Assembly: GCF_037975245.1 (NCBI RefSeq)
Contig: NC_092583.1
Span: 2,068,764-2,130,763 of the forward strand
DNA from: Apostichopus japonicus
Lineage: Eukaryota; Echinodermata; Holothuroidea; Aspidochirotida; Stichopodidae
DNA: 62,000 nt
Direction: 5' to 3'
The notes under the pieces were generated by a model. It had not been told where the DNA came from, did not search any database, and saw only the letters and a program-made list of their open reading frames with translations. Positions 14,629 to 27,779 of the stretch are shown here, piece after piece (the first letter of the stretch is position 1; every line of letters starts with the position of its first letter). The position numbers and the translations under genes were made by a program.

Positions 14629-17400
14629 TATATTATTTTATATTATATTATATATATGTATATATGTATATATATATACATATATATTATTTTATATTAT
14701 ATTATATATATATATTTATATATATATATATTATTTTATATTATATACATATAAACTAGAAATTGAGAAATATACTTCTATAAGCTGCACATGAAATGGG
14801 ACTATACGTATATAGCCTGCAGCATACATGTACAACAGTTATCTTGAAGTTAATACCAATATTCATAGATAACGTCATCGTGACTTCATATCGCCATAAT
14901 GAAATCCTATCTTCTTTAATAGACAGATATTGTAGTTTATACGTCCATTCTCTCTCCGGTTAATTCAATTTTCTAGAAAGCCCTACGGTGATAGGCAAGC
15001 AAGATGTCAAAGTAGAAGGATTCCTCGGTATAATGCACAGTATACGAGCAGTCTATTTTCAGGTGTAAATGGATGGGATACCATATTGGTTCGAATTTCA
15101 TATAAAAAAGGTAAAACTGAGGGTGCAAATTAGGGTACATGGGAGGGAGGGGGTGGGAACTTTTCTAGTCAATTCCATTGAAATAGTTGTGAAAAAGCTG
15201 TGCCTATCACCGGGAGATATAGACACAGTAACAATCCGTTAGACAGGGCCATCTTCGAAATGGACAGACGTATATGGACAGACAGATGGAATTGATGTAT
15301 AGATAGCTAGACAGATCGCCGAAGAACGCGTGACGTCACTGCCATTTTCTTAGCTCCTTCATCTCATATTTTTAAAAGGAAAAAAAGATTCCATGTTTTT
15401 TTTTCATTAAAACAAGTTTTTATTATGTTGGTACTAAGTAGTTGTGACGTCCATCTCCTGGATTTCGACTTTTATTTTTAATATAAATTCAATCGGTTTA
15501 TCTGTATACCAGTAATAACAATGTACCAAATAAAAAGCCTGAAATAAACTGCTAAGACTCTATGTTTTGTCCGTTATCTGAGGACAAAAGGGCCCTTTGT
15601 TTTCCTGTGCAAGCATCGATGTAGCCTATACCGTTCTATATATTAAGCTGATGTCATATAGCAGCTTTTAAAATTGACTAAAAAGCAGCTTTTAAAATTG
15701 ACTAAAAAGTCATATAATTATTCAGTATTAAAATAGGAAAGTCCGTTATCTTGACCCAACACGTTTGAAGGTGATGTACTGGTATATACGCTTACGCTTG
15801 AAAGATCCGTAATAAGGGAAGAAAATAAAATGGAGAAATTTTGAGTACGTTATTTAACTATCCAAGTTGAACACAACAACCTGTAATCCTGGCAAAAAGA
15901 AATTTGTCAGTCACTTATGAAATCTTTTTTCTTACTATAGTTAATTGACACTAATTCCTTGAAAGTGATGCAGTATTTCATTTTGCCAAATAAATCCCTT
16001 TCGTCATTCCATGAAACGTAAAATCGGCAGTGGATGGTCTTCGTGATGTCTGCATTATACGATCAGGAAATATACCTTTCACCAATATCGTCTTTTTTTT
16101 TGGGGGGGGGGGGTTCCTTTGAAATCCGTTTGGTCAGCTTGAAGTATGATGAATTTGCCAAAAGCCTTAATCACCCACAGAAGTGCAAGGCTTCTTCAAG
16201 TAGGGCAAATCGTGTAGGAATACTTCATCTGAATTTGCAAGTGACTTTTGAAGCAAACGGTGTGTACACTTTATGACTTTTGACTTTTATGAAAGAAAAA
16301 AAGAGGAGTGCATACAATTTTCATAACCATTTGCCAGAATGATGATTCGGTGTAACTATCGTGTTTGTTGCCAGGTGCATTCAGAAAAAAAATTCAGCGA
16401 ATTTGTAATATTCCATATTTTGCTTATTTTGCAGAATAATGGTAATATCTCCCATGGCCCCTCACCCCCCCCCCCCCCCATTTTGTTCTTAATACACTAA
16501 AGAGACGCTTAGCGAATATATAGACCACTAGTACTAAAAGAAAGAACACTGCTGTTAACGACAACTAAAATAGTATAGACAACGCTTTTTCTGTGTTTCA
16601 CGTTATGTTTTAAAATTAGTAAACGGCCCTTCTCCTTCCCAATCGTCAGGTTTTTATCAATTTTATATTACTTTACTTACTAATTCGTCTCATTGAGATA
16701 TTGCTTCTGCAGCCATACAGATTGGGTACACGCCCGCTTTCTATACCCTCCCATGCCCCGCCACTCCCCCACCCAACCCCACCCCAGCCCACCCCAAACC
16801 TTCCCATCTCCGACTCTTCTCTAACAAGGTTACTCATTTCTTAGATATTGTCTATTTTCAAAGCTTTATACACCCAGAATTCATTTAGTAATTTATTTTG
16901 TGGATAATAATAAAAGTTAATATAAATAATCATAATTTTAACCATTTTGCGCACGCAATATAGACTTTTACAAAATATAATATATCCATAGATCAATCAA
17001 ACCCTGAATAAAGAAAGAAAAAATGTTTTATTCCCATTTTACGTCAAAGTATGTCATTACTATATTCAGAAATCATTATCAAGCTGTCATCCTGATGGTA
17101 TAATTGAATTGGGTATCGTTCGTAATTGGGTTATGGTATATAAAGGCTGCATGGAAAATTGCCAGTGCCAGTTAAACGATTTGTACCGATATACGGGCAG
17201 AGTTTATTACGTATTAATGAACCGAGCGCTGAGAGTAATGAAATTATACCCGTTCTTAATTTTTATGGTCTCTCAAAAATTGGTATATATGATGAAAAGT
17301 TGGACAATATAACTGAAACATTTACTTTTAGTTAAAACATGTAGGGCTTGTTTGCAAAGAGGAAGTTGACAAGAGCCGAAAATGATCTCGCTGCTATCTA
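13234..17400. other. intergenic; (TA)n patches, one short tandem duplication
   Basis: No gene recognised. It contains a TA/TTATTTTATA compound tract at 14561-14750, a perfect 24 bp tandem duplication at 15661-15684 / 15685-15708, a G run at 16100, a C run at 16465-16479 and a CCCCACC-rich block at 16740-16800. Short open frames here have no splice context or recognisable protein. Confidence 0.4.
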
Positions 17401-17800
17401 TATAGTATAGTATAGTATAGTATAGTATAGTATAGTATAGTATAGTATAGTATAGTATAGTATAGTATAGTATAGTATAGTATAGTATAGTATAGTATAG
17501 TATAGTATAGTATAGTATAGTATAGTATAGTATAGTATAGTATAGTACAGTACAGTACAGTACAGTACAGTACAGTACAGTACAGTACAGTACAGTACAG
17601 TACAGTACAGTACAGTACAGTGTAGTGTAGTGTAGTGTAGTGTAGTGTAGTGTAGTGTAGTATAGTATAGTATAGTATAGTATAGTATAGTATAGTATAG
17701 TATAGTATAGTATAGTATAGTATAGTATAGTATAGTATAGTATAGTATAGTATAGTATAGTATAGTATAGTATAGTATAGTATAGTATAGTATAGTATAG
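17401..17800. repeat. 80-unit pentanucleotide array in four sequence blocks
   Basis: Exactly 400 bp of 5 bp units without interruption: 29 TATAG (17401-17545), 15 TACAG (17546-17620), 8 TGTAG (17621-17660) and 28 TATAG (17661-17800). The variants are pure within each block and no phase slip occurs at block borders. Confidence 0.95.
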
Positions 17801-18013
17801 TGTATACTGCTTCCCTTGAAAAAAAAACGTTTTAAATGAAAGTTTATACGACCAAAAATGTGAATTAAAGATTCCTTTGTGTGATTTTATAAGTTCTATA
17901 TGTTCTATATACGTGTATACTGCTTCCCTTGAATAAAAAGTTTTAAATGAAAGTTTTATACGACCAAAAATGTGAATTAAAGATTCCTTTGTGTGATTTT
18001 ATAAGTTCTATAT
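17801..18013. repeat. 113 bp tandem duplication next to the pentanucleotide array
   Basis: A segment beginning TGTATACTGCTTCCC at 17801 is repeated from 17914 with only small length differences in A and T runs. The first copy abuts the last TATAG unit. Confidence 0.9.
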
Positions 18014-18554
18014 TTGGGGTGTATAAACATATGGAAGGGCACGGGTTATGGTGTTTTTGGAGCAAAGAATTTACTTATTATATATAAGGTCAGACATTGA
18101 AGAGGGCGGTGGAGGGGGTAATTATAAGGGACAAACATCTTGACACCCGGGAGTCAAACTATATAATCAACTTGTATTAAGTTAAATAATCAGTAAGGTA
18201 TAAGATGAATGTGATATGGTATAAGTATGACCTACATTTTGGTGGCTAAAAAACCGCTTAGTATAATACATGTGGAAAACTTCAAGGCTCATATGCTATA
18301 AGCTGACTTGTATCTAGCGCTTTAGACCTTCCTTCTTTTTTTTTCTTTTAGAAAAGGGTATGCCCGATAAAAATTTTTAAAAAACCTGTACACGAAAGAA
18401 AACACGTTACTTCATCGAAATGATTTGATTTTCCATGTCAGTACACTTCGTCGAGTTCTGTGGGTATGTGATCATGTGATCATGCCGATGTTTCTGTTCG
18501 TGTATATAGTTTTCATTTGTATAGACAGAGGGTAACACACAGACATAGTTTCAA
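18014..18554. other. intergenic, no gene seen
   Basis: AT-rich sequence with no coding, RNA or repeat signal that I can support. Confidence 0.3.
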
Positions 18555-18596
18555 GTTTAAACCAGGGAGTTGTTATGGAAAACTCTCTGTTTAAAC
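18555..18596. mobile_element. 26 bp palindromic insert flanked by 8 bp direct repeats
   Basis: GTTTAAAC occurs at 18555-18562 and again at 18589-18596. Between them lie 26 bp that start CAGGGAGTTGTT and end with the near-complement AAAACTCTCT. The insert is an imperfect hairpin. It looks like a hAT-type element reduced to its two terminal inverted repeats, or a transposition/excision remnant. A sister lies at 19219-19261. Confidence 0.6.
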
Positions 18597-18715
18597 CAGG
18601 TAACACAGGTTTTCCAACACCTTACCATTGTGTTTACTGCTTAAGTTCATAAAAAAAAAATTAAGAATTAAAAAAAGAAGAAGCATGTATACCATACATA
18701 TAAACATTATCACGC

Positions 18716-18880
<165 letters not shown>

Positions 18881-19218
18881 CTGACTTTTAGCCTTCACTG
18901 TAACGTCAGAAACAACCGAAGCATATAAGTCGAACGTTAAAACTGAAATTATCATTTACTATAGATTTTACGTGGCATAATTTGGTATCCGATTATACCA
19001 CGCGACTTCATGAATATTCATTTCCAAAACACGATTCAAGCGCAACATGCCCCGTTACGTCGACAAGTCTCCATAATAATTCTTGACATTCTGTCACCAT
19101 GGTAACCAAATGAACCTTTCTTCTCTAGCCATGGCTAGCCCCTCCAGTCGCTTCATGGGCGTAAATATAGAACAGAGATGATCAAAGATCACTTCTTACA
19201 TGCACGTTCCCGCATGAA

Positions 19219-19261
19219 GGTTCAAGCAAGGAGTTGTTCTATAACAACTCCCTGGTTCAAG
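19219..19261. mobile_element. 27 bp palindromic insert flanked by 8 bp direct repeats
   Basis: GGTTCAAG stands at 19219-19226 and at 19254-19261. The 27 bp between begin CAAGGAGTTGTT and end AACAACTCCCT, a nearly perfect hairpin with a short loop. The termini match those of the insert at 18563-18588 while the flanking octamers differ, so this looks like two independent insertions of the same terminal sequence. Confidence 0.65.
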
Positions 19262-20852
<1,591 letters not shown>

Positions 20853-20854
<2 letters not shown>

Positions 20855-21867
20855 CATAAACAACACCAACACCTTTTTGTATAGCTCTATTTTTTTCTTC
20901 TTTATTTTGGCTGAATGTCAAACATATTTTATATTTAGGCCCTACTACAAGTATCGAGTAAATGACAACTTACGTAAATTTGCTTTTGCTACTACAAATA
21001 ACCCGGTATAATGTACAACGCAACAACAAGGCGGTCAAATTTCAAGTATGACTATTTTTAGATTCCCCAGTCGACGAGAAATTATTAAGCTGCGTGTTTA
21101 TATATTTTTTTCTATCTGTAGTGTTCATTTGTACGATAACAAATTAGTCATTTTCTTTTTTTCTATATTTAACTGTTGTGTTTTTTATTCTGTCTGTCTG
21201 TCAAGGTATTAACATACACATGTTCCAATGTATACCTATCAGAGCGAGAAAGTCATTGCTTTTAGGATACTAATTGACTTGTATGAAATGTGATAACGTT
21301 AGGTGTCGAGACTCGTCTAAAGATGATGGATTCCTCTATGTTTATAATTAACACCGAACTATAAATATCATACCATCTTGATCGGCTCATGAAATAAAAT
21401 AAAAAATTCTGCCGTTTTGTATATTTTCATTTCGCGAATGATAAAGTGACGTGTCACATACTAGCTACTCGAGGATGCGAGATCTTTGAAAACATAAACA
21501 TGGCACATCGTATAGAGATTATGCTATTTTGACACAAACTGCTAGGCCTATTATAAATCAAGCGTCCGCTTTAATAAACGACTACTCTACTGATGTCTAA
21601 TGGAAAAGTGAATAAATCATTTTGTCATGGTTCGCGAAGGATAAATGAACGGGGTATATACATAGGATAAACAGATGGGGACAGATATCGAAAACAAATA
21701 CAAAAAAAATACAAAAAAAAAGAGAATTTGCATATAGTTTGCATATCATTAATATGAGTTATGCAAGGTAGGAATGTTTTTTTTAAACTCATGGAACACG
21801 TTCAATAGGGCTTTGGGTAATCACATATGGATGACGGGAAGTGAAGGAGCAATGTGGGCTAAGTGGG
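20853..21867. other. intergenic, no gene seen
   Basis: AT-rich sequence without recognisable exons or repeats. Confidence 0.3.
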
Positions 21868-21875
21868 AATGTTTG

Positions 21876-22241
21876 CAAGGGCGTAGGAACCGGGGGGCTG
21901 GGGGGCGCCAGCCCCCCCCCCCCAGTGAAAAATATGGGGGGGCGGAAGTATCGTTCCGCCCCCCGCTCCGCAAGTCAGAAAACCCCTTTTTCATTTCCAA
22001 ATGAGAAAAAAATCTCATTTGAAGCACCAAATTGCATCTAAGGCCAGGTGAAAATGCAAAATTATTTACAAAATGGAGTGGGTGTTGAAGTGTGCTATAT
22101 TGCACCAAATTGCATCTGAGGCCACCTGGAAATGCAAAAAAAATCCAAAGGGGAGGGGGACACCCCTTCCCCTTAGACCCCTCCCCCAGGCCGGCCATCA
22201 GTCTTCAGCCCCCCACTCAAAAGTACCTTCCTACGCCACTG
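21876..22241. mobile_element. non-autonomous hAT-type foldback element (366 bp) with 8 bp TSD
   Basis: The left end CAAGGGCGTAGGAA and the right end, CAGTGGCGTAGGAA on the other strand, form inverted termini of the CA...TG type. The target duplication AATGTTTG is exact at 21868-21875 and 22242-22249. Subterminal C/G runs can fold back. The interior holds two diverged tandem copies of a piece with CACCAAATTGCATCT. It shares interior sequence (CCAAAGGGGAGGGGG, TTAGACCCCTCCCC) with the 10.6 kb element. Confidence 0.85.
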
Positions 22242-22249
22242 AATGTTTG

Positions 22250-25200
22250 TGTATATGAAAGAATGATTTGTTTTCTGGTCATTATATATGTTTACTATAC
22301 GGAAGCGTAGAAGTGACATCATATTGACAAACGTATATGCACATTGCGATACGGTATAAAAGTCTTTGGAAAATTACCGATTTGGCACACGTACAAAAAT
22401 TTCTCGTCAAAGCAGTATGGAACCCATTTGATTCCTTACTCCAACAAGAAGGTTCTCCACCAAGAAGCCATTTTGTTTTTTAATCGTTTTTGTTGCTATG
22501 CGAGGAGGCTATGCCACTGCATCTTGTTTTGATCTTGCAACAATCTCCAAAAAAAGTCCATCATAAGCTTAAATTTGGTTTTTAATTTCCATTTTACAAA
22601 TAAAATGAAAGACAGAAAAAGAAAGGGAAACCATCCCCTCGTAGAGATTTCCACAAAGAAAGGGAGGGAGGGGGGTGTGGGGGATGGGGTGGGACTCCAA
22701 GCAATTCTACTTGATGACAATTTTTAACGATAAAGTCATCATTTGTTACTTTACATATATTCGATTCCCACGTGACGCGTGTGTATAGGAACACATCCAT
22801 GCAGTATTTATCAGTGCAAAAAAGGACAAATGGATTTTTCTTCTTCTATTCTTGCAAATTTCCCGAGATAGTTTTAGAAGTCAACTTGAAGCCTCGTGAT
22901 CAAGTCAATTAACTTTATAGATGGTTGACACGAAGCAAAGGCCTACGTTGGGATAATTGTCTCGCCTTCAAATATAATTATAAGAGGCAATTTTTGCCAT
23001 ATTTAGTGCAACACTTCACAGTCGTTTTTTTCTTCTTTCTTATTTATTTATTAATTTATTATTTTAATGTTCTTTGATAATGTTTTGTGACGGATGACCT
23101 TATAGGTACAAAGTTTTTTGTTGATATGTTGTAGACTATTCAAGCATACCATACTATCAGTCAACGTTTGGATTCAATAACACATATATGAAGTTTTTGA
23201 GGAAGGACCCTTTAAATATCTGTGGTTCATTGACTGAAGTGACTGGACTTTAAAGTCTAATATACAGACTACATCAGGTCAGTTCCTCGGATGTTGTTGA
23301 ATATATTTTGGTGAAGTTATCAGAATTAATGAAACAAAGAATTAAACGTTAACATTTAGGCTTGTATACTGATGAATCGACGTCGCATCACCATTTTTAG
23401 CCTTAAAGGAGCATTCTGGACATTTTAACATCCTTTTAAACGCGAATATCTTTAAATCCGGAATAACTATAGAAATGTTAAAAACACTCAATATATTTTT
23501 CTACTAAAACTATGACATATCAAGACTAAAAATTCTGCCCAAATAATACTTTGATTGGTTTCTATTTATTTTTATTTTATTTTTTGTCATCGATTTATTT
23601 TCGTTCGAAGAAAATATCAAAATTTCTCCGTATTTTGTCTTCTATAATTTATTGTACCTTTATAGAATTCATTTCACTATTTTGGCAGACGTTCTATAAC
23701 GTTTAGCTACTTGTAAACGGCGTGGTCGGTCCCAGTGGGATTGAACGGACCCGTTTCCTGGACAACTCAACATATTCGTCGTCTAAAGAAAATAGCTGAA
23801 AATAATGTTTCGTATACCAATAAGTCCACAGAGATCGTGATTGCCACAAAGTGACTTCCAGCCAACCCCCCTCCTCCCCACACCGTTTCTCCCTCCCTCC
23901 CACACCCGACCCCACCCCACCCACACCTCGTGTTTTCTTTTACAGACTACCCTTTTGGGTCATACCTCTTGATCCGAGAGAAAGAATGTTCTCATAAATA
24001 GTTGTATGCGTTTTAAATTTAGCCACTGGGGGAATTTGCGAACGAAAGTTGACTGATTCTTGGCAGTTTTTCATTCAGTACATAAGCGGTTCGATCTCTT
24101 CCAGCTTTCTGTTTTAAATCATATTTTGGGCTCAGATTTGGCCGTTTTTGTTCGCCCCCATTTTACTCTCTCAACCATCTTCTCAAGATACGTACTCCCC
24201 TACCGTGCTACAATATTGGTAAATCGCATAGCCTATATACTTATATATAACTGTGTCGGGTTAAGTTATAATCACCATTTTGTCATCATTGTACATATAC
24301 ACGTCGCAGATTACAGCCTTATAGTCAAAGGAGAATGCCGATGACATTTGTCATCAATTCATAAAGTTAGAAGGATATCATTTTTCAGTAATTTGTTGAG
24401 TAGCAAACTGCTTTTAAGCTGTTACGCTACCTATTCCATTTCGTGACGTCACTGCCATATCTAGTATGGCCTAATATTACGTTTCTCATACCAAGGATAA
24501 CGTGTTTTCGCGTAATGCACTTACATGTTGATTTGCAGCAACAAACTGCTATATTCTTTATATAGAAGTGTTAAGTGCGTGGGTTTCCTTATACTGACAT
24601 CCGGTTATCCCTTTATCAACTAATGATTGGAATGGTGTCATGGTTTCAATTTTTTTGAAAAAAAGTTCACTGCCTCTAATTTATCTCATAGCTTTTTTTT
24701 ACAATAACATGATTTTTTTGATTAATTTTTTTAATGTTAATTTGTCACCAGAGAATATGTCCAGCTTTACGGCAATTTCAAACATGTTAAAGAAATCGGC
24801 CTGATATAGAGAGTAAATATAAGGTCGACATAGGGATTGTGGCGTTGAGAAACAAAACAACACCTTCTCCCTCCTTCTCACATGCATTTGCAGCTTGTTA
24901 CTCATATAGGGGTTAGATTTGACAAGAAAATGCTGCAGTTAAAAATTTAAAAAAATTACACGAAAAGTGAATTTTTCATTCAAGTAGATTTGATTATCCT
25001 ATATGGATATTGACCAAAGATGTTTTGTAGTCTTTTCATTGTCTGATGCACCAAATTTTGTAGTAAAAAATGAAACAATATTTGAAAATTTAATTGAATA
25101 TTAAAAGAATGCCGTAATATCCCCTATACGTTAGGAAGATTTCCTTTCACTGCGAATGGCAGAAATAATTTCAGCTCGAACAGGTTCTTGACGGTAAATC

Positions 25201-25508
25201 AAAGAATCGAAAGATTCTCTTATTACAAGAAAAATGAATCGCAAAGATATACTTATCTTCTGTAGATGATTATAACTCGCAAGTATATGTTGGCTATGAC
25301 CTAACTAGACATCTATACTTGAGCTATAGCATTGACACATGATATGAAACCCTTAAAAGAATGGTATATTTGCTATATATGACTCTGGACCCGCTTCAAG
25401 GGTGTTGGCCCTTGAAGCAAATAAGCATCTGACGTATCCGACATTTGCTATCACGCAGCTGTTCACTATGTCCCATTCTACGTAACTGCATGCACCCCAT
25501 GTGTGTAA
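22250..25508. other. intergenic, no gene seen
   Basis: Low-complexity patches (GGGAGGG at 22660-22690, CCCACCC at 23868-23925) but no exon or mobile element that I can support. A CRE octamer is at 24444-24451. Confidence 0.35.
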
Positions 25509-25516
25509 CCTCTAAC

Positions 25517-26298
25517 CAAGGGCGGCGGAAGCACTTTTAATCTGGGGGGGCACCAACGTCGAAGGGCACTTTGCAGAAATTCGATTGGACTGATGCAGCC
25601 TGATATTTAGTACCCTTTATAACTGTTATTGTATTATCTTATTTGCGTATACACATCATTCCATCAACGCCACCCCCCCCCCCCCCTCAAGGAAACAATG
25701 CATACTAGCACTGCAATATCTAATGTGCAAATTGGGAAACAAGGAAAAAGACAAAATGAGGTGAAATCATTATAAAGTCCAAGTCCCTGCACACTCCATC
25801 GATACGTGCATGAAAGAAAGCAAATGAAATATGTCAAAATACTTAAAGAAATATAATTTTCTATGTGTTTTTCAATGGTTAAACTGATATTATTATGATC
25901 ATTATTATTGTAACGACTTTGCCAATAATTCTAACCAATTTGGAAGGGTTATAACACGGCAAATGATTGTATGTTATCGGTATGCAATGTAATAACCAAC
26001 GCATGCCTATATAATATGCACATTAACATGTTTAACGCGCGCGTAGCGCGCGAAAAATTTTGGTGATACTTTTCGGGCAAGTCGTTACAGCCCCCCCCCC
26101 CCCCCAAATCAAATTGGGCTCCTACGCCTGTGGTAGTAAACATTTAAAACTTCCCGAAATATTTCATTCGACGTGGGTTTCGCTTTGTAAACTCTTTTTT
26201 TATTTAGAAATTTTTATGTAGAAAAAGGGCACATTTTTAACCTGAGGAAAAGTGGGGGGGCACGTGCCCCCTGTGCCCCCCCGGTTCCGCCGCCCTTG
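25517..26298. mobile_element. non-autonomous hAT-type foldback element (782 bp) with 8 bp TSD
   Basis: Both ends read CAAGGGCGGCGGAA inward, a perfect 14 bp terminal inverted repeat. CCTCTAAC flanks the element exactly at 25509-25516 and 26299-26306. GC-rich subterminal blocks with C/G runs (including 25672-25687 and 26091-26105) are present, and a short CG-rich hairpin (GCGCGCGTAGCGCGCG) lies near 26045. No transposase frame is seen. Confidence 0.9.
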
Positions 26299-26306
26299 CC
26301 TCTAAC

Positions 26307-27779
26307 CCTCATACATAACCCCCTAACTTGCTACCTACCCCATGATGATATCAATTAATAAAAAGTTCCAAGTTCTTTATAATTATAAAACATGTTAAGA
26401 AATGTCTGAAATATGTAACCAAAAACTTCAAACATTATAAACAAAACACAACAGGCATCGAGACATTTGTTTGAATTTTGGTTAAATTAACGTTTATTTT
26501 GATGTTCATACTGATTCGACCTCTGTGTTACATGACGCACACCCCTCCCCTCCCCTCCCCCTCTTTTCTTGGAACCACATGAAACTGCACGCGTGGTAAT
26601 ATAAAACAAATTTATTTATAACTAAAATTCATGAAATTCAAATATTTAACATTGATCAACTGACGTCACTATAGCATGCCTTATAACAGTTAAGACCGCT
26701 GATGTTGCATCGCCTGTTAATAAAAAAAACCCCGTATAAACGACAAGACCAAACCCGCGTTTCATAAAAGGGATATATACATATATATATATATATAGAA
26801 TACATGTCCGTTGAAGAAATCCTACTTACTGCAGTATATACTATATGTATGTACACATAACTACTCCAGTGTTTCGGTTTGTACAGCTGTAGTGCAGACG
26901 AGCACACATAATGAGCTCTTGAAACCAAGCAGCTTATAGAACAGCTCTAGATATCGGTTATACGACAGATTTCAAGCATTCTTCAAAAAAAAAAAAAAAT
27001 ATCGTCAAGAGAGTGACGTCACGAATGATGCGTAGCGAAATGGGATTGGGGGGAGGAACAGCAATTGTGACGACGGTTTTATACAGGTTCCAGATTTTGG
27101 GTTACTTTTTAAACTCTGCAATCGACATTTTCACAATCTTTCGTGGCTGTCATGGCCTCAACTTGCATGTCAAAGAATCAAATTGTGGCCATGCACTCGG
27201 GGTGTATAGAATGGGTTTAAATTACTATGTAGAGTATCGTGAGATAAGTCAATGTTAAAGGTGTACATTACTCTTGACATGTAAAACTAATAATTGTATG
27301 ACGTCATCAGAAGGGTGCTTATTCTTAGTATTACTCTCCTTACTCGTATACACCAATGTCTCTAGACGTTATAAGCCTTTGTATAGCTTTTGAGAGTGAA
27401 AACTTTGTTTGGAGGATTTTCAAGTGGGTATACTTAGAATTGGAGATATATAAAAAATAACTCCCCCCCCCCCAACAGAATCCCCTCTATGTTGACAGCC
27501 TGTTAGAGAGAACAACTATATAGCCAAGGTTCCTTATGGCTACAGAGGAAGTTACTGTATTATCAAGCTTCTGGTTGCAGATAGCGATCAAGGCTGTTAT
27601 GCATTGAGGCGCTATATGGCGACGGCTATACAGGTACGGTGACGAATTTTAGCTAGGGATATTAACCCCACGAATATATTTCAAGAGGTGTTAGCCTAAG
27701 CCAACGCCACTCACTGGAAATCTCGCAAGGACCTATAACCGTGTTTGTTGAATTTCAATGCTTCTAATCTGCGGTACGT
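26307..27779. other. intergenic, no gene seen
   Basis: Three CRE octamers (26661, 27014, 27299). A weak frame at 27013-27258 lacks splice context and is not called. Confidence 0.3.

Noticed and set aside
16034-16276. 80-codon plus-strand open frame
   Set aside because: It crosses a G homopolymer, lacks splice sites in context and shows no recognisable protein.
24060-24344. 94-codon plus-strand open frame
   Set aside because: The composition is typical of AT-rich noncoding DNA, with no domain, no good acceptor and no homologous pattern.
27013-27258. 81-codon plus-strand frame as a possible receptor N-terminal exon
   Set aside because: No Cache-domain or signal-peptide pattern and no consistent splice sites.
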